Part shown: positions 56,695 to 64,000 of the stretch, piece by piece | How positions within the stretch are numbered: the stretch's first letter is position 1 | Layout of the letters: every line of letters begins with the position of its first letter | Origin: Sphingopyxis sp. | Lineage (GTDB): Bacteria; Pseudomonadota; Alphaproteobacteria; Sphingomonadales; Sphingomonadaceae | Assembly (NCBI RefSeq): GCF_016793825.1 | Contig: NZ_JAEULM010000019.1 | Span: 124,001-188,000, forward strand | Direction of reading: 5' to 3' | Length of the DNA stretch: 64,000 nucleotides | The notes under the pieces: generated by a model | What the model was told of the DNA's origin: nothing | The model's input: only the letters and a program-made list of their open reading frames with translations | Database searches by the model: none | Position numbers and translations under genes: made by a program

Positions 56695-57489
56695 TCAGGC
56701 GCTCGGCGCGTGTTTCCGCATCAGGTCATACGCGCGGCTGTACCATTTGCTGCCCGGATAGTTGGCACCAAGGACGGCCGCCGACTTCTTCGCTTCTTCC
56801 GGGATGCCGAGCGCCAGATAGCATTCGGTCAGGCGATAGAGCGCCTCGGGCGTATGGCTCGTCGTCTGAAACTTCTCGGTGACTTCGCGAAAACGGATCG
56901 AAGCCGCCAGCCAGTTCGAGCTGCGCTGGTAAAACCGACCGATTTCCATCTCCTTGCCCGCGAGATGGTCCTGCACCAGATCCACCTTGAGCCGCGCGTC
57001 GGCCGCATAGCGCGTGTCGGGATACCGGCGGATCACTTCGCCAAGCGCATTCTGCGCCTGTTCGGTGATCTTCTGGTCCCGGGTCACGTCACTGATCTGC
57101 TCATAATAGCTGAGCGCAATCAGATAATAGGCATAGGGCGCATCCTTGTTGCCCGGATGGATCGCGAGAAAGCGCTGCGCGGCTTCGATCGCCGGCGTAT
57201 ATTCGCGGTCCATATAATAGCTGAACGAACTCATCAGCTGGGCGCGGCGTGCCCATGGTGAATAGGGATGTTGGCGTTCGACTTCGTCGAACAGCGCCGC
57301 CGCGATCTTGTACTGCTTGCGGTCGAGGCGATCCTGCGCCGCGCGATACAGCGTATTGACGTCGCGAGCGACGTAACGGGTATCCTTCTTGACGCCCGAA
57401 CCGCCGGCGCAAGCCGCCAGCATCGGCGAAATCACAAGAGCGGCGGCGAGCAAGCGCATCGAGGCGCGAAGGGAGGGGCGCTGAGTCAT
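56695..57489 (-). CDS. bamD: Outer membrane assembly lipoprotein BamD
   Basis: A 264-residue lipoprotein of the BAM complex. The lipobox is SPMLAAC with Cys27. The mature part is a TPR superhelix: NTLYRAAQDRLDRKQYKIAA, LFDEVERQHPYSPWARRAQL, FLAIHPGNKDAPYAYYLIAL and ALGEVIRRYPDTRYAADARL. It binds BamA and helps fold barrel proteins such as the OmpA and TonB receptor proteins encoded here. It lies upstream of recN, as is common in alphaproteobacteria. Confidence 0.93.
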   Translation of the reverse strand: MTQRPSLRASMRLLAAALVISPMLAACAGGSGVKKDTRYVARDVNTLYRAAQDRLDRKQYKIAAALFDEVERQHPYSPWARRAQLMSSFSYYMDREYTPAIEAAQRFLAIHPGNKDAPYAYYLIALSYYEQISDVTRDQKITEQAQNALGEVIRRYPDTRYAADARLKVDLVQDHLAGKEMEIGRFYQRSSNWLAASIRFREVTEKFQTTSHTPEALYRLTECYLALGIPEEAKKSAAVLGANYPGSKWYSRAYDLMRKHAPSA

Positions 57490-57551
57490 GCGCGCGGTAT
57501 AGCCACAGCGCGCATGAACGCAAAATAAATGATAAGGGCTTCGGCGCGTCT

Positions 57552-58274
57552 TTACGGCGCCTTGACCACACAGCCTTTCGGGACATCGACGGGAGCCGGA
57601 ACGCGGCGCGCCGACAGGATCGTGAACTGCGGTTCAAGCATCTGACCGACCATGACGCCCTGGCCCGCGGTCGGCGAAACCGGCGCGTCATAGATTTTCT
57701 GGACGACGTCGGTGCCGCCGACCAATTCGCCAAAAACGGCAAAGCCCGCATTGTCGCCCTCACGCTTCGGATCGGCGTTGAAGCCGGGGATGTCGGACAA
57801 CAACAAGAAGAAGTCGCTCGTCGCATCGCCCGGGGCCAGACGCGCCATCAGAACGGCGCCCTTGCAGGCGGTCAGCCCGGTGACGTTCGTCGGTTCGTGC
57901 GCGATCGGTGGATAATTCCGGCGCGCGTCGCCGCGATTGCCCCCCTGAACCAGCGCGCTCGCGCCGCCCCAGCTTTTCGTCGAGCGATAGAATTTGAACC
58001 CGTCCATGCGCTTTGTATCGACATAATGCAGGAAATTGGCGGCGGTAACCGGCGCACGCTTGTCCTCCAGCCGGACCGTGATCGTGCCGGCGTCGGTGAC
58101 AAGCGCGACATAAGGTCGCGTGTCGGGCGCGTCCGCCCTTGGCGGAACGGGCAAAGGTGGCGGCGGGGGTGGCGGTGCCATCATTTTGGGCCTCGGTGGC
58201 GGGGCCGGTATCGGGTTTGTCGCCGGCGCAACAGCCGCCACGGCAAGCGTCAGGGTCAGGGTCTGTAAAATCAT
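57552..58274 (-). CDS. Exported cyclophilin-type peptidyl-prolyl isomerase
   Basis: A 240-residue protein with a signal peptide (MILQTLTLTLAVAAVAPATN), a proline-rich linker (PPPPPPPLPVPPR), and a cyclophilin domain: VTDAGTITVRLEDKRAPVTA, FLHYVDTKRMDGFKFYRSTK and FAVFGELVGGTDVVQKIYD. It should speed prolyl bond rotation in the periplasm during protein folding. ATG 58274 is used; a GTG at 58289 is an alternative. Confidence 0.88.
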   Translation of the reverse strand: MILQTLTLTLAVAAVAPATNPIPAPPPRPKMMAPPPPPPPLPVPPRADAPDTRPYVALVTDAGTITVRLEDKRAPVTAANFLHYVDTKRMDGFKFYRSTKSWGGASALVQGGNRGDARRNYPPIAHEPTNVTGLTACKGAVLMARLAPGDATSDFFLLLSDIPGFNADPKREGDNAGFAVFGELVGGTDVVQKIYDAPVSPTAGQGVMVGQMLEPQFTILSARRVPAPVDVPKGCVVKAP

Positions 58275-58393
58275 GGACTCGCTCTGCACCGGGGAAAGAA
58301 AGGATTCAGGCTATACGCTGGCGTCGGGCGCGCCAAGCCGTCGCGACAATCGCCCCCAAATCGGCCGTCATCCGCTTATCCTCGCGCACAAGG

Positions 58394-58420
58394 AAAAAGG
58401 GGCCGCCTTGCGGCAGCCCC
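58394..58420 (-). terminator. Terminator of pnp
   Basis: On the minus strand GGGGCTGCC pairs with GGCGGCCCC (one wobble) around a GCAA loop and is followed by TTTTTCC, 25 bases after the pnp stop. A clear intrinsic terminator. Confidence 0.88.
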
Positions 58421-58444
58421 TCTCTGTTCCGTTACCGGAAAGAC

Positions 58445-60760
58445 TTAGTCCTTCAGGAAGTCGGGCACATGGCCCTGATCTTCGGGACCTTCGCTGCGTT
58501 CGCGGCGCGGGCCGCGGTCGCCGCGATCCCCGCCGTCACGACGCGGACCACGATCGCGTCCGCCCCGTCCGCGGTCGCCGCCGTCACGGCCACGATCGCC
58601 TCTGGGGCCACGATCGCCGCGCGGTTCGCGGGGTTCGCGGGCCGGGCGGGTATCTTCCAGTTCTTCGCCGGTTTCCTGATCGACGACACGCATCGACAGG
58701 CGAACCTTGCCGCGCGGATCGATCTCGAGGACCTTGACCTTGACTTCCTGGCCTTCGCTCAGGACGTCGGCGACCTTTTCGACGCGCTCGTTCTTGATTT
58801 CGCTGACGTGGACGAGACCGTCCTTGCCGCCCATGAAATTCACGAACGCCCCGAAATCGACGAGATTGACGACCTTGCCGTCATAGATCTTGCCGACTTC
58901 GGCTTCCTCGACGATGCCGGCGATCCACTTGCGGGCCGCTTCGATCTGGTTGAGGTCGCTCGACGAGATCTTGATCAGACCTTCGTCGTCGATATCGACC
59001 TTGGCGCCGGTGGTCGCGACGATTTCGCGGATCACCTTGCCGCCGGTGCCGATGATGTCGCGGATCTTCGACTTGTCGATCTGCATCGTTTCGATACGCG
59101 GGGCATAATCCGACAATTCGCTGCGGGTTTCGCCGAGCGCCTTGTTCATTTCACCGAGGATGTGCGCGCGGCCTTCCTTGGCCTGGGTCAACGCCGCTTC
59201 GAAGATCTCGCGCGTGATGCCCGCGATCTTGATGTCCATCTGCATCGTGGTGATGCCTTCGGACGTGCCCGCGACCTTGAAATCCATGTCGCCGAGGTGA
59301 TCCTCGTCGCCCAGGATGTCCGACAGGATCGCATAGTCCTTGCCTTCGAGGATCAGGCCCATCGCGATGCCCGATACCGGGCGCTTGATCGGCACGCCGG
59401 CGTCCATCATCGCAAGGCTGCCGCCGCAGACCGACGCCATCGACGACGAGCCGTTCGACTCGGTGATGTCGCTGGTGAGGCGGATCGTGTAGGGGAACTC
59501 GTCCTTCGTCGGCAGCACGGGGTGCAGCGCGCGCCATGCCAGCTTGCCATGACCGACTTCGCGGCGGCCCGGCGCGCCGAAGCGGCCGACTTCGCCGACC
59601 GAATAGGGCGGGAAGTTATAGTGGAGCATGAAGTTCTGGTACGACAGGCCATTCAGCCCATCGACCATCTGTTCGCTTTCCTTGGTGCCGAGCGTCGCGG
59701 TGGCGATCGTCTGCGTCTCGCCGCGGGTGAACAGTGCCGAGCCATGCGCGCGGGGCAGGAAGTGCGTTTCGGCGACGATCGGACGAATCTGCGTCGTCGT
59801 GCGGCCGTCGATACGCTTGCCGTCCTTCAGGATGGCGCCGCGAACGATCTCGGCTTCCAGCTTCTTGACGAGCTTGATGCCGGCCATGACTTCCTGCGGC
59901 GACAGGCCGTCGGCAGCGAAGCTTTCCTTCGCCTTCGCGCGCGCTTCGTTCAGCGCGTTCGAGCGGGCCGACTTGTCGGTCAGCTTGTAGGCGGCGGTGA
60001 TGTCCTTGCCGATCAGCTTCTTCAGCTTGTCCTTGATCGCGGCATTGTCGTCGCCGGCGGCGACTTCCCACGGATCCTTGGCAGCCTGCTCGGCAAGCTT
60101 CACGATCGCCTTCACGACTTCCTTGCACGCATCGTGCGCGAACAGGACGGCGCCCAGCATGACTTCTTCCGACAGCTCGTTCGCTTCGGATTCGACCATC
60201 ATCACCGCGTCGTAGGTGGCGGCAACAACGAGGTCGAGGTCGCCTTCCGCAACCTGCTCGTCGGTCGGGTTGAGGATATATTCGCCGTTCAGGTAACCGA
60301 CGCGCGCGGCGCCGATCGGGCCCATGAAGGGCACGCCCGAAATGGTGAGCGCGGCCGACGCGGCGACCATCGCGAGGATGTCGGGCTCGTTGTGGCCATC
60401 GTAGCTCAAGACCTGAGCGATAGCATTGATTTCGTTATAGAAACCTTCGGGGAACAACGGGCGGATCGGGCGGTCGATCAGGCGGCTGACCAGAGTTTCC
60501 TTTTCGGTCGCGCCGCGTTCGCGCTTGAAGAAGCCGCCCGGGATGCGGCCGGCGGCCGAGTATTTTTCCTGATAATGGACGGTGAGCGGGAAGAAGTCCT
60601 GCCCGTCCTTCACCGACTTGGCGGCGGTCACGGCACACAGGACGACCGTTTCGCCCAGCGTCGCCATCACGGCGCCGTCGGCCTGGCGGGCAACCTTGCC
60701 CGTTTCGAGGGTCAGCGTTTCACCGCCCCACTCGATCGATACTTTTTTCACGTCAAACAT
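58445..60760 (-). CDS. pnp: Polyribonucleotide nucleotidyltransferase
   Basis: A 771-residue exoribonuclease that degrades RNA 3' to 5' with phosphate. Two RNase PH domains ([20 protein letters not shown]; second with [20 protein letters not shown]) flank a helical domain; a KH domain ([20 protein letters not shown]) and an S1 domain ([20 protein letters not shown]) follow. The last 55 residues form an Arg/Gly/Asp-rich tail of repeated [16 protein letters not shown] blocks, longer than in E. coli and likely RNA-binding. It follows rpsO in the usual order. Confidence 0.95.
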   Translation of the reverse strand: MFDVKKVSIEWGGETLTLETGKVARQADGAVMATLGETVVLCAVTAAKSVKDGQDFFPLTVHYQEKYSAAGRIPGGFFKRERGATEKETLVSRLIDRPIRPLFPEGFYNEINAIAQVLSYDGHNEPDILAMVAASAALTISGVPFMGPIGAARVGYLNGEYILNPTDEQVAEGDLDLVVAATYDAVMMVESEANELSEEVMLGAVLFAHDACKEVVKAIVKLAEQAAKDPWEVAAGDDNAAIKDKLKKLIGKDITAAYKLTDKSARSNALNEARAKAKESFAADGLSPQEVMAGIKLVKKLEAEIVRGAILKDGKRIDGRTTTQIRPIVAETHFLPRAHGSALFTRGETQTIATATLGTKESEQMVDGLNGLSYQNFMLHYNFPPYSVGEVGRFGAPGRREVGHGKLAWRALHPVLPTKDEFPYTIRLTSDITESNGSSSMASVCGGSLAMMDAGVPIKRPVSGIAMGLILEGKDYAILSDILGDEDHLGDMDFKVAGTSEGITTMQMDIKIAGITREIFEAALTQAKEGRAHILGEMNKALGETRSELSDYAPRIETMQIDKSKIRDIIGTGGKVIREIVATTGAKVDIDDEGLIKISSSDLNQIEAARKWIAGIVEEAEVGKIYDGKVVNLVDFGAFVNFMGGKDGLVHVSEIKNERVEKVADVLSEGQEVKVKVLEIDPRGKVRLSMRVVDQETGEELEDTRPAREPREPRGDRGPRGDRGRDGGDRGRGGRDRGPRRDGGDRGDRGPRRERSEGPEDQGHVPDFLKD

Positions 60761-60920
60761 GGGATTTCCTTCGCCCGCCGAGCCCTATGCCGGGCGGGGC
60801 CTCTGATTCCGGGCAATCCGGCCCGGGGCGGTACGGGGCGTCTGTCTGCCCCAATGGCGGCTCCGCCGGATGCGGGAGCGGCCGATGCGGTTCGCGAATT
60901 CGACGCGAACCAAAATGAAA

Positions 60921-60942
60921 GCGGCCCCGAACCCGGAGCCGC
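60921..60942 (-). terminator. Terminator of rpsO
   Basis: On the minus strand GCGGCTCC pairs with GGGGCCGC (one wobble) around GGGTTC, followed by TTTCATTTTGG. It lies ten bases after the rpsO stop and partly separates rpsO from pnp. Confidence 0.8.
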
Positions 60943-60952
60943 CCTCGCAGTC

Positions 60953-61222
60953 TTATTTACGAAGACCCAGCTTCGCGATGAGTGCCTGATAGCGGCCCTC
61001 GTCCTTCTTGCGAAGATAGTCGAGGAGGCTGCGACGCTTGTTGACCATCATCAGAAGGCCACGGCGGCTGTGGTTGTCCTTGTGGTGCGACTTGAAGTGA
61101 CCGGTCAGGGTGTTGATACGGTCGGTCAGGATCGCGACCTGGACTTCCGGCGAACCGGTATCACCCTTTTCACGGGCGTTGTCGGCAATGACTTCGGCTT
61201 TGCGCTCGGCGGTAATCGACAT
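60953..61222 (-). CDS. rpsO: 30S ribosomal protein S15
   Basis: An 89-residue ribosomal protein identical in length and layout to S15: [60 protein letters not shown] and [20 protein letters not shown]. It binds 16S rRNA in the platform. Placed between truB and pnp as in most proteobacteria. Confidence 0.97.
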   Translation of the reverse strand: MSITAERKAEVIADNAREKGDTGSPEVQVAILTDRINTLTGHFKSHHKDNHSRRGLLMMVNKRRSLLDYLRKKDEGRYQALIAKLGLRK

Positions 61223-61246
61223 ATTCTTTTTCCTTCGAACATCGCA

Positions 61247-62251
61247 TTACAGATTGAAGCCCCGCACGACCTTCAGCGTTCCCGCCAAAACCTCTATCAA
61301 CGCAACGGGTCGCATGTCGCTGTCCCGTCCCCAATAGAGCCCGTCGTGCGTGCTTTCCCCGGTCCAGACACGACCCTGTCGGATCGCCCCTGCCGCTTCC
61401 GGGGAAAGGTTCAGAGCCGGGATGTCGACCAGCCCTGCCTCGAGCGGCAGAAATATCTCTGATTGGGCGGCCCCTTGGCCGAAAGCGTTCAATTTGTCCA
61501 GCGAAATCGCCTGTGACAGGTCGAACGGCCCCGCCCTGGTACGACGAAGCATGGTGACATGCCCGACGCTGCCCACGGCATGCGCGATATCGCGCGCGAG
61601 GCTGCGGATATAGGTTCCCTTCGAGACGTGCGCGGTAAGGGTGATTTCTTCCAGTTCCTCCCCGGCACGGGGAGGGGGACCATCCGAAGGATAGTGGAGG
61701 ACGCGCGCGTCCTGATCCGGTATCGCGTGAGGACGCGAGCCCCCTCCGTCAGCCCTACGGGCTGCCACCTCACCGCAAGCGGGGAGGATTTGAAGAGAGA
61801 AGATCGTCACCCCCCGCGCCTTCATCTCGATCTCTTCGCCCTTGCGCGCACGATCATAGGCCCGCTGGCCATCGATCTTGATCGCCGAATAGGCTGGCGG
61901 AACCTGCTCGATCGACCCGGTAAACCGCGGCAGCACCGCCTCGACTTCAGCGAGGGTCGGCCGCACGTCGCTCGTCGCGACAACCTCGCCTTCCGCATCA
62001 AGGCCGGCGGTCTCGGTCCCGAAGGCGACGGTGAAATCATAGATCTTGCTCGCGTCGAGCATCCGCCCGCACAGCTTTGTCGCTTCGCCGAGCGCGATCG
62101 GCAGCACCCCCGACGCCAACGGATCGAGCGTTCCGCCATGACCGACCTTGACCTTGCCGAGCCCCGCCTCGCGGCAGACGCGCTTCACCGCGCCCACCGC
62201 CTGCGTCGAGCCGAGCCCCACGGGCTTGTCGAGGATGATCCAGCCGTTCAT
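61247..62251 (-). CDS. truB: tRNA pseudouridine-55 synthase TruB with an in-frame repeat insertion
   Basis: A 334-residue enzyme making pseudouridine 55 in tRNA. The catalytic Asp43 is in GHGGTLDPLASGVLP; KIYDFTVAFGTETAGLDAEG, PPAYSAIKIDGQRAY and KGTYIRSLARDIAHAVG are family blocks. Residues about 155-199 (from LPACGEVAARRADGGG to PPPRAGEELEE) have no counterpart in the family and are encoded by the palindromic repeat at 61657-61788. They fall between the strand KARGVTIFSLQI and ITLTAHVSKGTY, a surface loop, so activity may survive. Typical TruB is about 300 residues. Confidence 0.95.
   Translation of the reverse strand: MNGWIILDKPVGLGSTQAVGAVKRVCREAGLGKVKVGHGGTLDPLASGVLPIALGEATKLCGRMLDASKIYDFTVAFGTETAGLDAEGEVVATSDVRPTLAEVEAVLPRFTGSIEQVPPAYSAIKIDGQRAYDRARKGEEIEMKARGVTIFSLQILPACGEVAARRADGGGSRPHAIPDQDARVLHYPSDGPPPRAGEELEEITLTAHVSKGTYIRSLARDIAHAVGSVGHVTMLRRTRAGPFDLSQAISLDKLNAFGQGAAQSEIFLPLEAGLVDIPALNLSPEAAGAIRQGRVWTGESTHDGLYWGRDSDMRPVALIEVLAGTLKVVRGFNL
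61657..61788. repeat. Multi-hairpin palindromic repeat, copy 2, inside truB
   Basis: About 132 bp (44 codons) with the same plan as the copy at 28986: CCTCCCCGGCACGGGGAGG, CCATCCGAAGGATAGTGGAGG-like stem, a variable centre with CGCGTCCT and AGGACGCG arms, CCCCCTCC, AGCCCTACGGGCT, and CCGCAAGCGGGGAGG at the end. It has no in-frame stop on the minus strand in the truB frame, so the protein is extended rather than cut. Confidence 0.9.
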
Positions 62252-62282
62252 CCGCGCGCCCTGCTGGCGCGCGGAGCACTTG

Positions 62283-62687
62283 TCAATTCGACTTAGCGGC
62301 CTTTTCGGCTTCTCTCGCGGCTTTCAGCTCCGCCTTGGTCGGCGGCGGCAGCGACGTCACGAAAGATGTGAGCGGACACCGTTGGCGCCGGACAAGAATG
62401 GTCGAGAATCGGTCAAGCTGCGACGATCCGCGATTGTCGATGCCGATCCCTTGCGCAAAATTGAGATCGCGGCAGATCGTCGCAAATTTCCCATAGTACC
62501 AGCCGCCTTGCCGGCTCTGGATCCAGATGCCGTCTTCGCCGTCGGCCTGCCATGTCTTGATCGTCGTATCATTGGGGAAGCTGATGCTTGCTTCGACGCC
62601 CAAGGATGGTGGCCGGGGCTCGTTGGCCGCCGCTGCCGAAAGGGATAGCAGCATGGCGGCCAGGGAGAGTGCGAGTTTCTGTTTCAT
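62283..62687 (-). CDS. Exported small protein, DUF6491-like
   Basis: A 134-residue protein with a signal peptide (MKQKLALSLAAMLLSLSAAA). The core IKTWQADGEDGIWIQSRQGG, WYYGKFATICRDLNFAQGIG resembles DUF6491 proteins of sphingomonads; two Cys (ICRDL, RCPLT) may form a disulfide. The end is charged (TKAELKAAREAEKAAKSN). It lies 31 bases upstream of truB on the same strand. Function unknown. Confidence 0.75.
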   Translation of the reverse strand: MKQKLALSLAAMLLSLSAAAANEPRPPSLGVEASISFPNDTTIKTWQADGEDGIWIQSRQGGWYYGKFATICRDLNFAQGIGIDNRGSSQLDRFSTILVRRQRCPLTSFVTSLPPPTKAELKAAREAEKAAKSN

Positions 62688-62771
62688 GTCGAGTCTTTCA
62701 GACCAATCGGCCCTGCCCGACTTGTGCGATAGCAGACCGAGTCTGAACCGCCACTGACTTCCCTCGCGCCG

Positions 62772-63317
62772 TCAGCCGGACGGCACATTCTGCTCACCCG
62801 CGAGCAGCGACCAGAGGCCGGTGTCGCGCAGATAGCCCGTCCAGGTGATCCGTTCCGAACGGAGCACACCCTCCTTGGTGCAGCCAAGCTTTGCGACGGC
62901 GCCCTGCGACCGCAGGTTCCGCTCATCGATACGGAACTCGATGCGGCGGATGCCGACCGCAAAGGCATGGTCGATCATCAATCGCTTCACCCGCCCGTTG
63001 AAGCCCGTGCCCCGCGCGTCGGGGTGAATATAGCTGTTGCCGATCTCGATCGTCTGCGCCGTCCAGTCGGGGCGCAGCCATGCGGTCATGCCGACCAGCC
63101 GCTCGCCGTCGACGATCGCATAGGGCATCCGGCTTTCATGGCCGATCAGCGTCGTGAAGCTCGCGTCGAAATGCGAGGGATCAAAGCTCGACGAATAGAT
63201 GGTCCAGATGTCGGCGTCGGCCGCGCAGGCCGCGCGCAGCGCTTCCCGATGCGCCTCGACCAGCTTGACGAGTTGCAAACCGCCATCGGCGAGCTCGACG
63301 TACAGCCGATCACGCAT
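62772..63317 (-). CDS. GNAT acetyltransferase (RimJ/RimL-like)
   Basis: A 181-residue acetyltransferase: [40 protein letters not shown] (acetyl-CoA site), [20 protein letters not shown] and [20 protein letters not shown]. The pattern is that of RimJ/RimL-type N-terminal or amino-acid acetyltransferases. It overlaps the tdk stop by eight bases and is probably translated with it. The substrate is unknown. Confidence 0.88.
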   Translation of the reverse strand: MRDRLYVELADGGLQLVKLVEAHREALRAACAADADIWTIYSSSFDPSHFDASFTTLIGHESRMPYAIVDGERLVGMTAWLRPDWTAQTIEIGNSYIHPDARGTGFNGRVKRLMIDHAFAVGIRRIEFRIDERNLRSQGAVAKLGCTKEGVLRSERITWTGYLRDTGLWSLLAGEQNVPSG

Positions 63318-63912
63318 GGGTCAGCGCCGCCGAGGCTTCACGCCGCTTCTCCATGAAATGCCGGCGGCACATCGCAACATAACGGTCGTTGCCGCCAATC
63401 TCGGTCTGCGCGCCCGCGACGACTGCGCGGCCGCGCTCGTCGACACGCAGGTTCATTGTCGCCTTGCGCCCGCATTCGCACACCGCCTTCAACTCGACGA
63501 GTGCGTCCGCGATCCCGAGCAGCGCCGCCGAACCCGGAAACAGTTCGGCCGAAAAATCGGTACGCAGGCCATAGCAGAGGACCGGAATGCCAGCCTCGTC
63601 AGCCAGCCGCGCCAGTTGGAACACCTGCGCCTTCGACAGGAACTGCGCCTCGTCGACAAGTACGCAGGACAAGGGTCGCTCGGCATTCTCCGCGCCGATC
63701 GCGGCCCACAGATCGCTGTCGGGATCGAACTTGTGCGCCTCGGCCATCAGCCCGATCCGGCTTGTCACCTGCCCCGCGCCGTACCTGTCGTCGAGCGCCG
63801 CGGTCCACAGCATCGTCTCCATCCCGCGTTCGCGATAGTTGAAATCCGCCTGGAGCAGCGTCGTCGATTTGCCGGCGTTCATGCTGGCATAGTAGAAATA
63901 GAGCTTGGCCAT
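63310..63912 (-). CDS. tdk: Thymidine kinase
   Basis: A 200-residue type II thymidine kinase salvaging thymidine with ATP. The P-loop is [19 protein letters not shown], the Walker B-like motif [15 protein letters not shown], the lasso zinc site [12 protein letters not shown] and CRRHF. ATG 63912 ([14 protein letters not shown]) gives the family start. It overlaps the GNAT gene downstream. Confidence 0.95.
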   Translation of the reverse strand: MAKLYFYYASMNAGKSTTLLQADFNYRERGMETMLWTAALDDRYGAGQVTSRIGLMAEAHKFDPDSDLWAAIGAENAERPLSCVLVDEAQFLSKAQVFQLARLADEAGIPVLCYGLRTDFSAELFPGSAALLGIADALVELKAVCECGRKATMNLRVDERGRAVVAGAQTEIGGNDRYVAMCRRHFMEKRREASAALTHA

Positions 63913-63961
63913 CTTCGCTGCGATACCGTCCTTGTCGCGCTTCGCAATGGGGAATCGGGTG

Positions 63962-64000
63962 TCAGGCGGTGCCGAGCAACGCACGGAACCGCGCGGGCTG
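63962..64000 (-). CDS. C-terminal end of an upstream gene (partial)
   Basis: The minus frame from the window edge reads [12 protein letters not shown] and stops at 63962-63964, 50 bases before tdk. Twelve residues are too few to name a family; the reading itself may be chance. Confidence 0.25.
   Translation of the reverse strand, partial: QPARFRALLGTA

Noticed and set aside
58139..61462. A 1107-codon open frame on the plus strand opposite pnp and rpsO
   Set aside because: It mirrors the codon bias of the genuine minus-strand genes, has no recognisable domain, and would cover two essential genes.

Overview
The window looks like chromosomal DNA of a high-GC alphaproteobacterium of the Sphingomonadaceae, most like Sphingopyxis or a close relative. 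The reasons are a gene transfer agent (GTA) cluster, XrtA/PEP-CTERM genes, an intracellular PHB depolymerase, TonB receptor/PepSY transport genes and a pnp-rpsO-truB block. This placement is my inference; no search was run. No tRNA, rRNA, CRISPR array, integrase or transposase gene was recognised.

Layout. 0-4 kb: part of an XrtA-type exopolysaccharide locus (glycosyltransferase, a 54-residue coupled ORF, O-glycosylation ligase). 4-16.5 kb: mechanosensitive channel, MaoC/thiolase/CMD/ABM metabolic run, SoxR-like, VOC and MarR genes (MarR with a perfect 21-bp operator), dipeptide epimerase, PhaZ, a YjhX homologue, an ABC exporter and a DUF1993 protein. 16.6-18.4 kb: lone ExbD and an OmpA-type protein. 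18.5-33.3 kb, all minus: a GTA cluster in the Rhodobacter order from terminase to host-specificity protein and DUF2793. 33.7-39.7 kb: PEP-CTERM protein and three peptidases (S9, proline iminopeptidase, M28), with a 167-bp MITE-like element between two of them. 40-45.9 kb: alanine dehydrogenase with a divergent Lrp regulator, soluble chemotaxis transducer, a frameshifted SDR gene, prmA, phhA. 46-51 kb: PepSY protein, TonB-dependent receptor, a small exported Cys protein, sterol desaturase. 51-58.3 kb: ligA and recN linked through three small enzymes by stop/start overlaps, bamD, a cyclophilin. 58.4-64 kb: pnp, rpsO, truB, small exported protein, GNAT, tdk.

The most notable points are these. 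(1) A near-perfect 124-bp tandem duplication frameshifts the GTA tail-tip gene (gp15); removing one copy restores a 722-residue protein, so the GTA is either recently disabled or reversibly switched. (2) A multi-hairpin repeat of about 130 bp is read in frame inside truB, adding about 45 residues, and a second copy supplies the last 13 residues and stop of the GTA prohead protease: a protein-invading palindromic element. (3) A 167-bp inverted-repeat element supplies the stop codons of both convergent genes beside it. (4) The GTA operon carries an antisense exported-protein gene, lacks a recognisable gp7, and has gp12 fused to a long N-terminal region.
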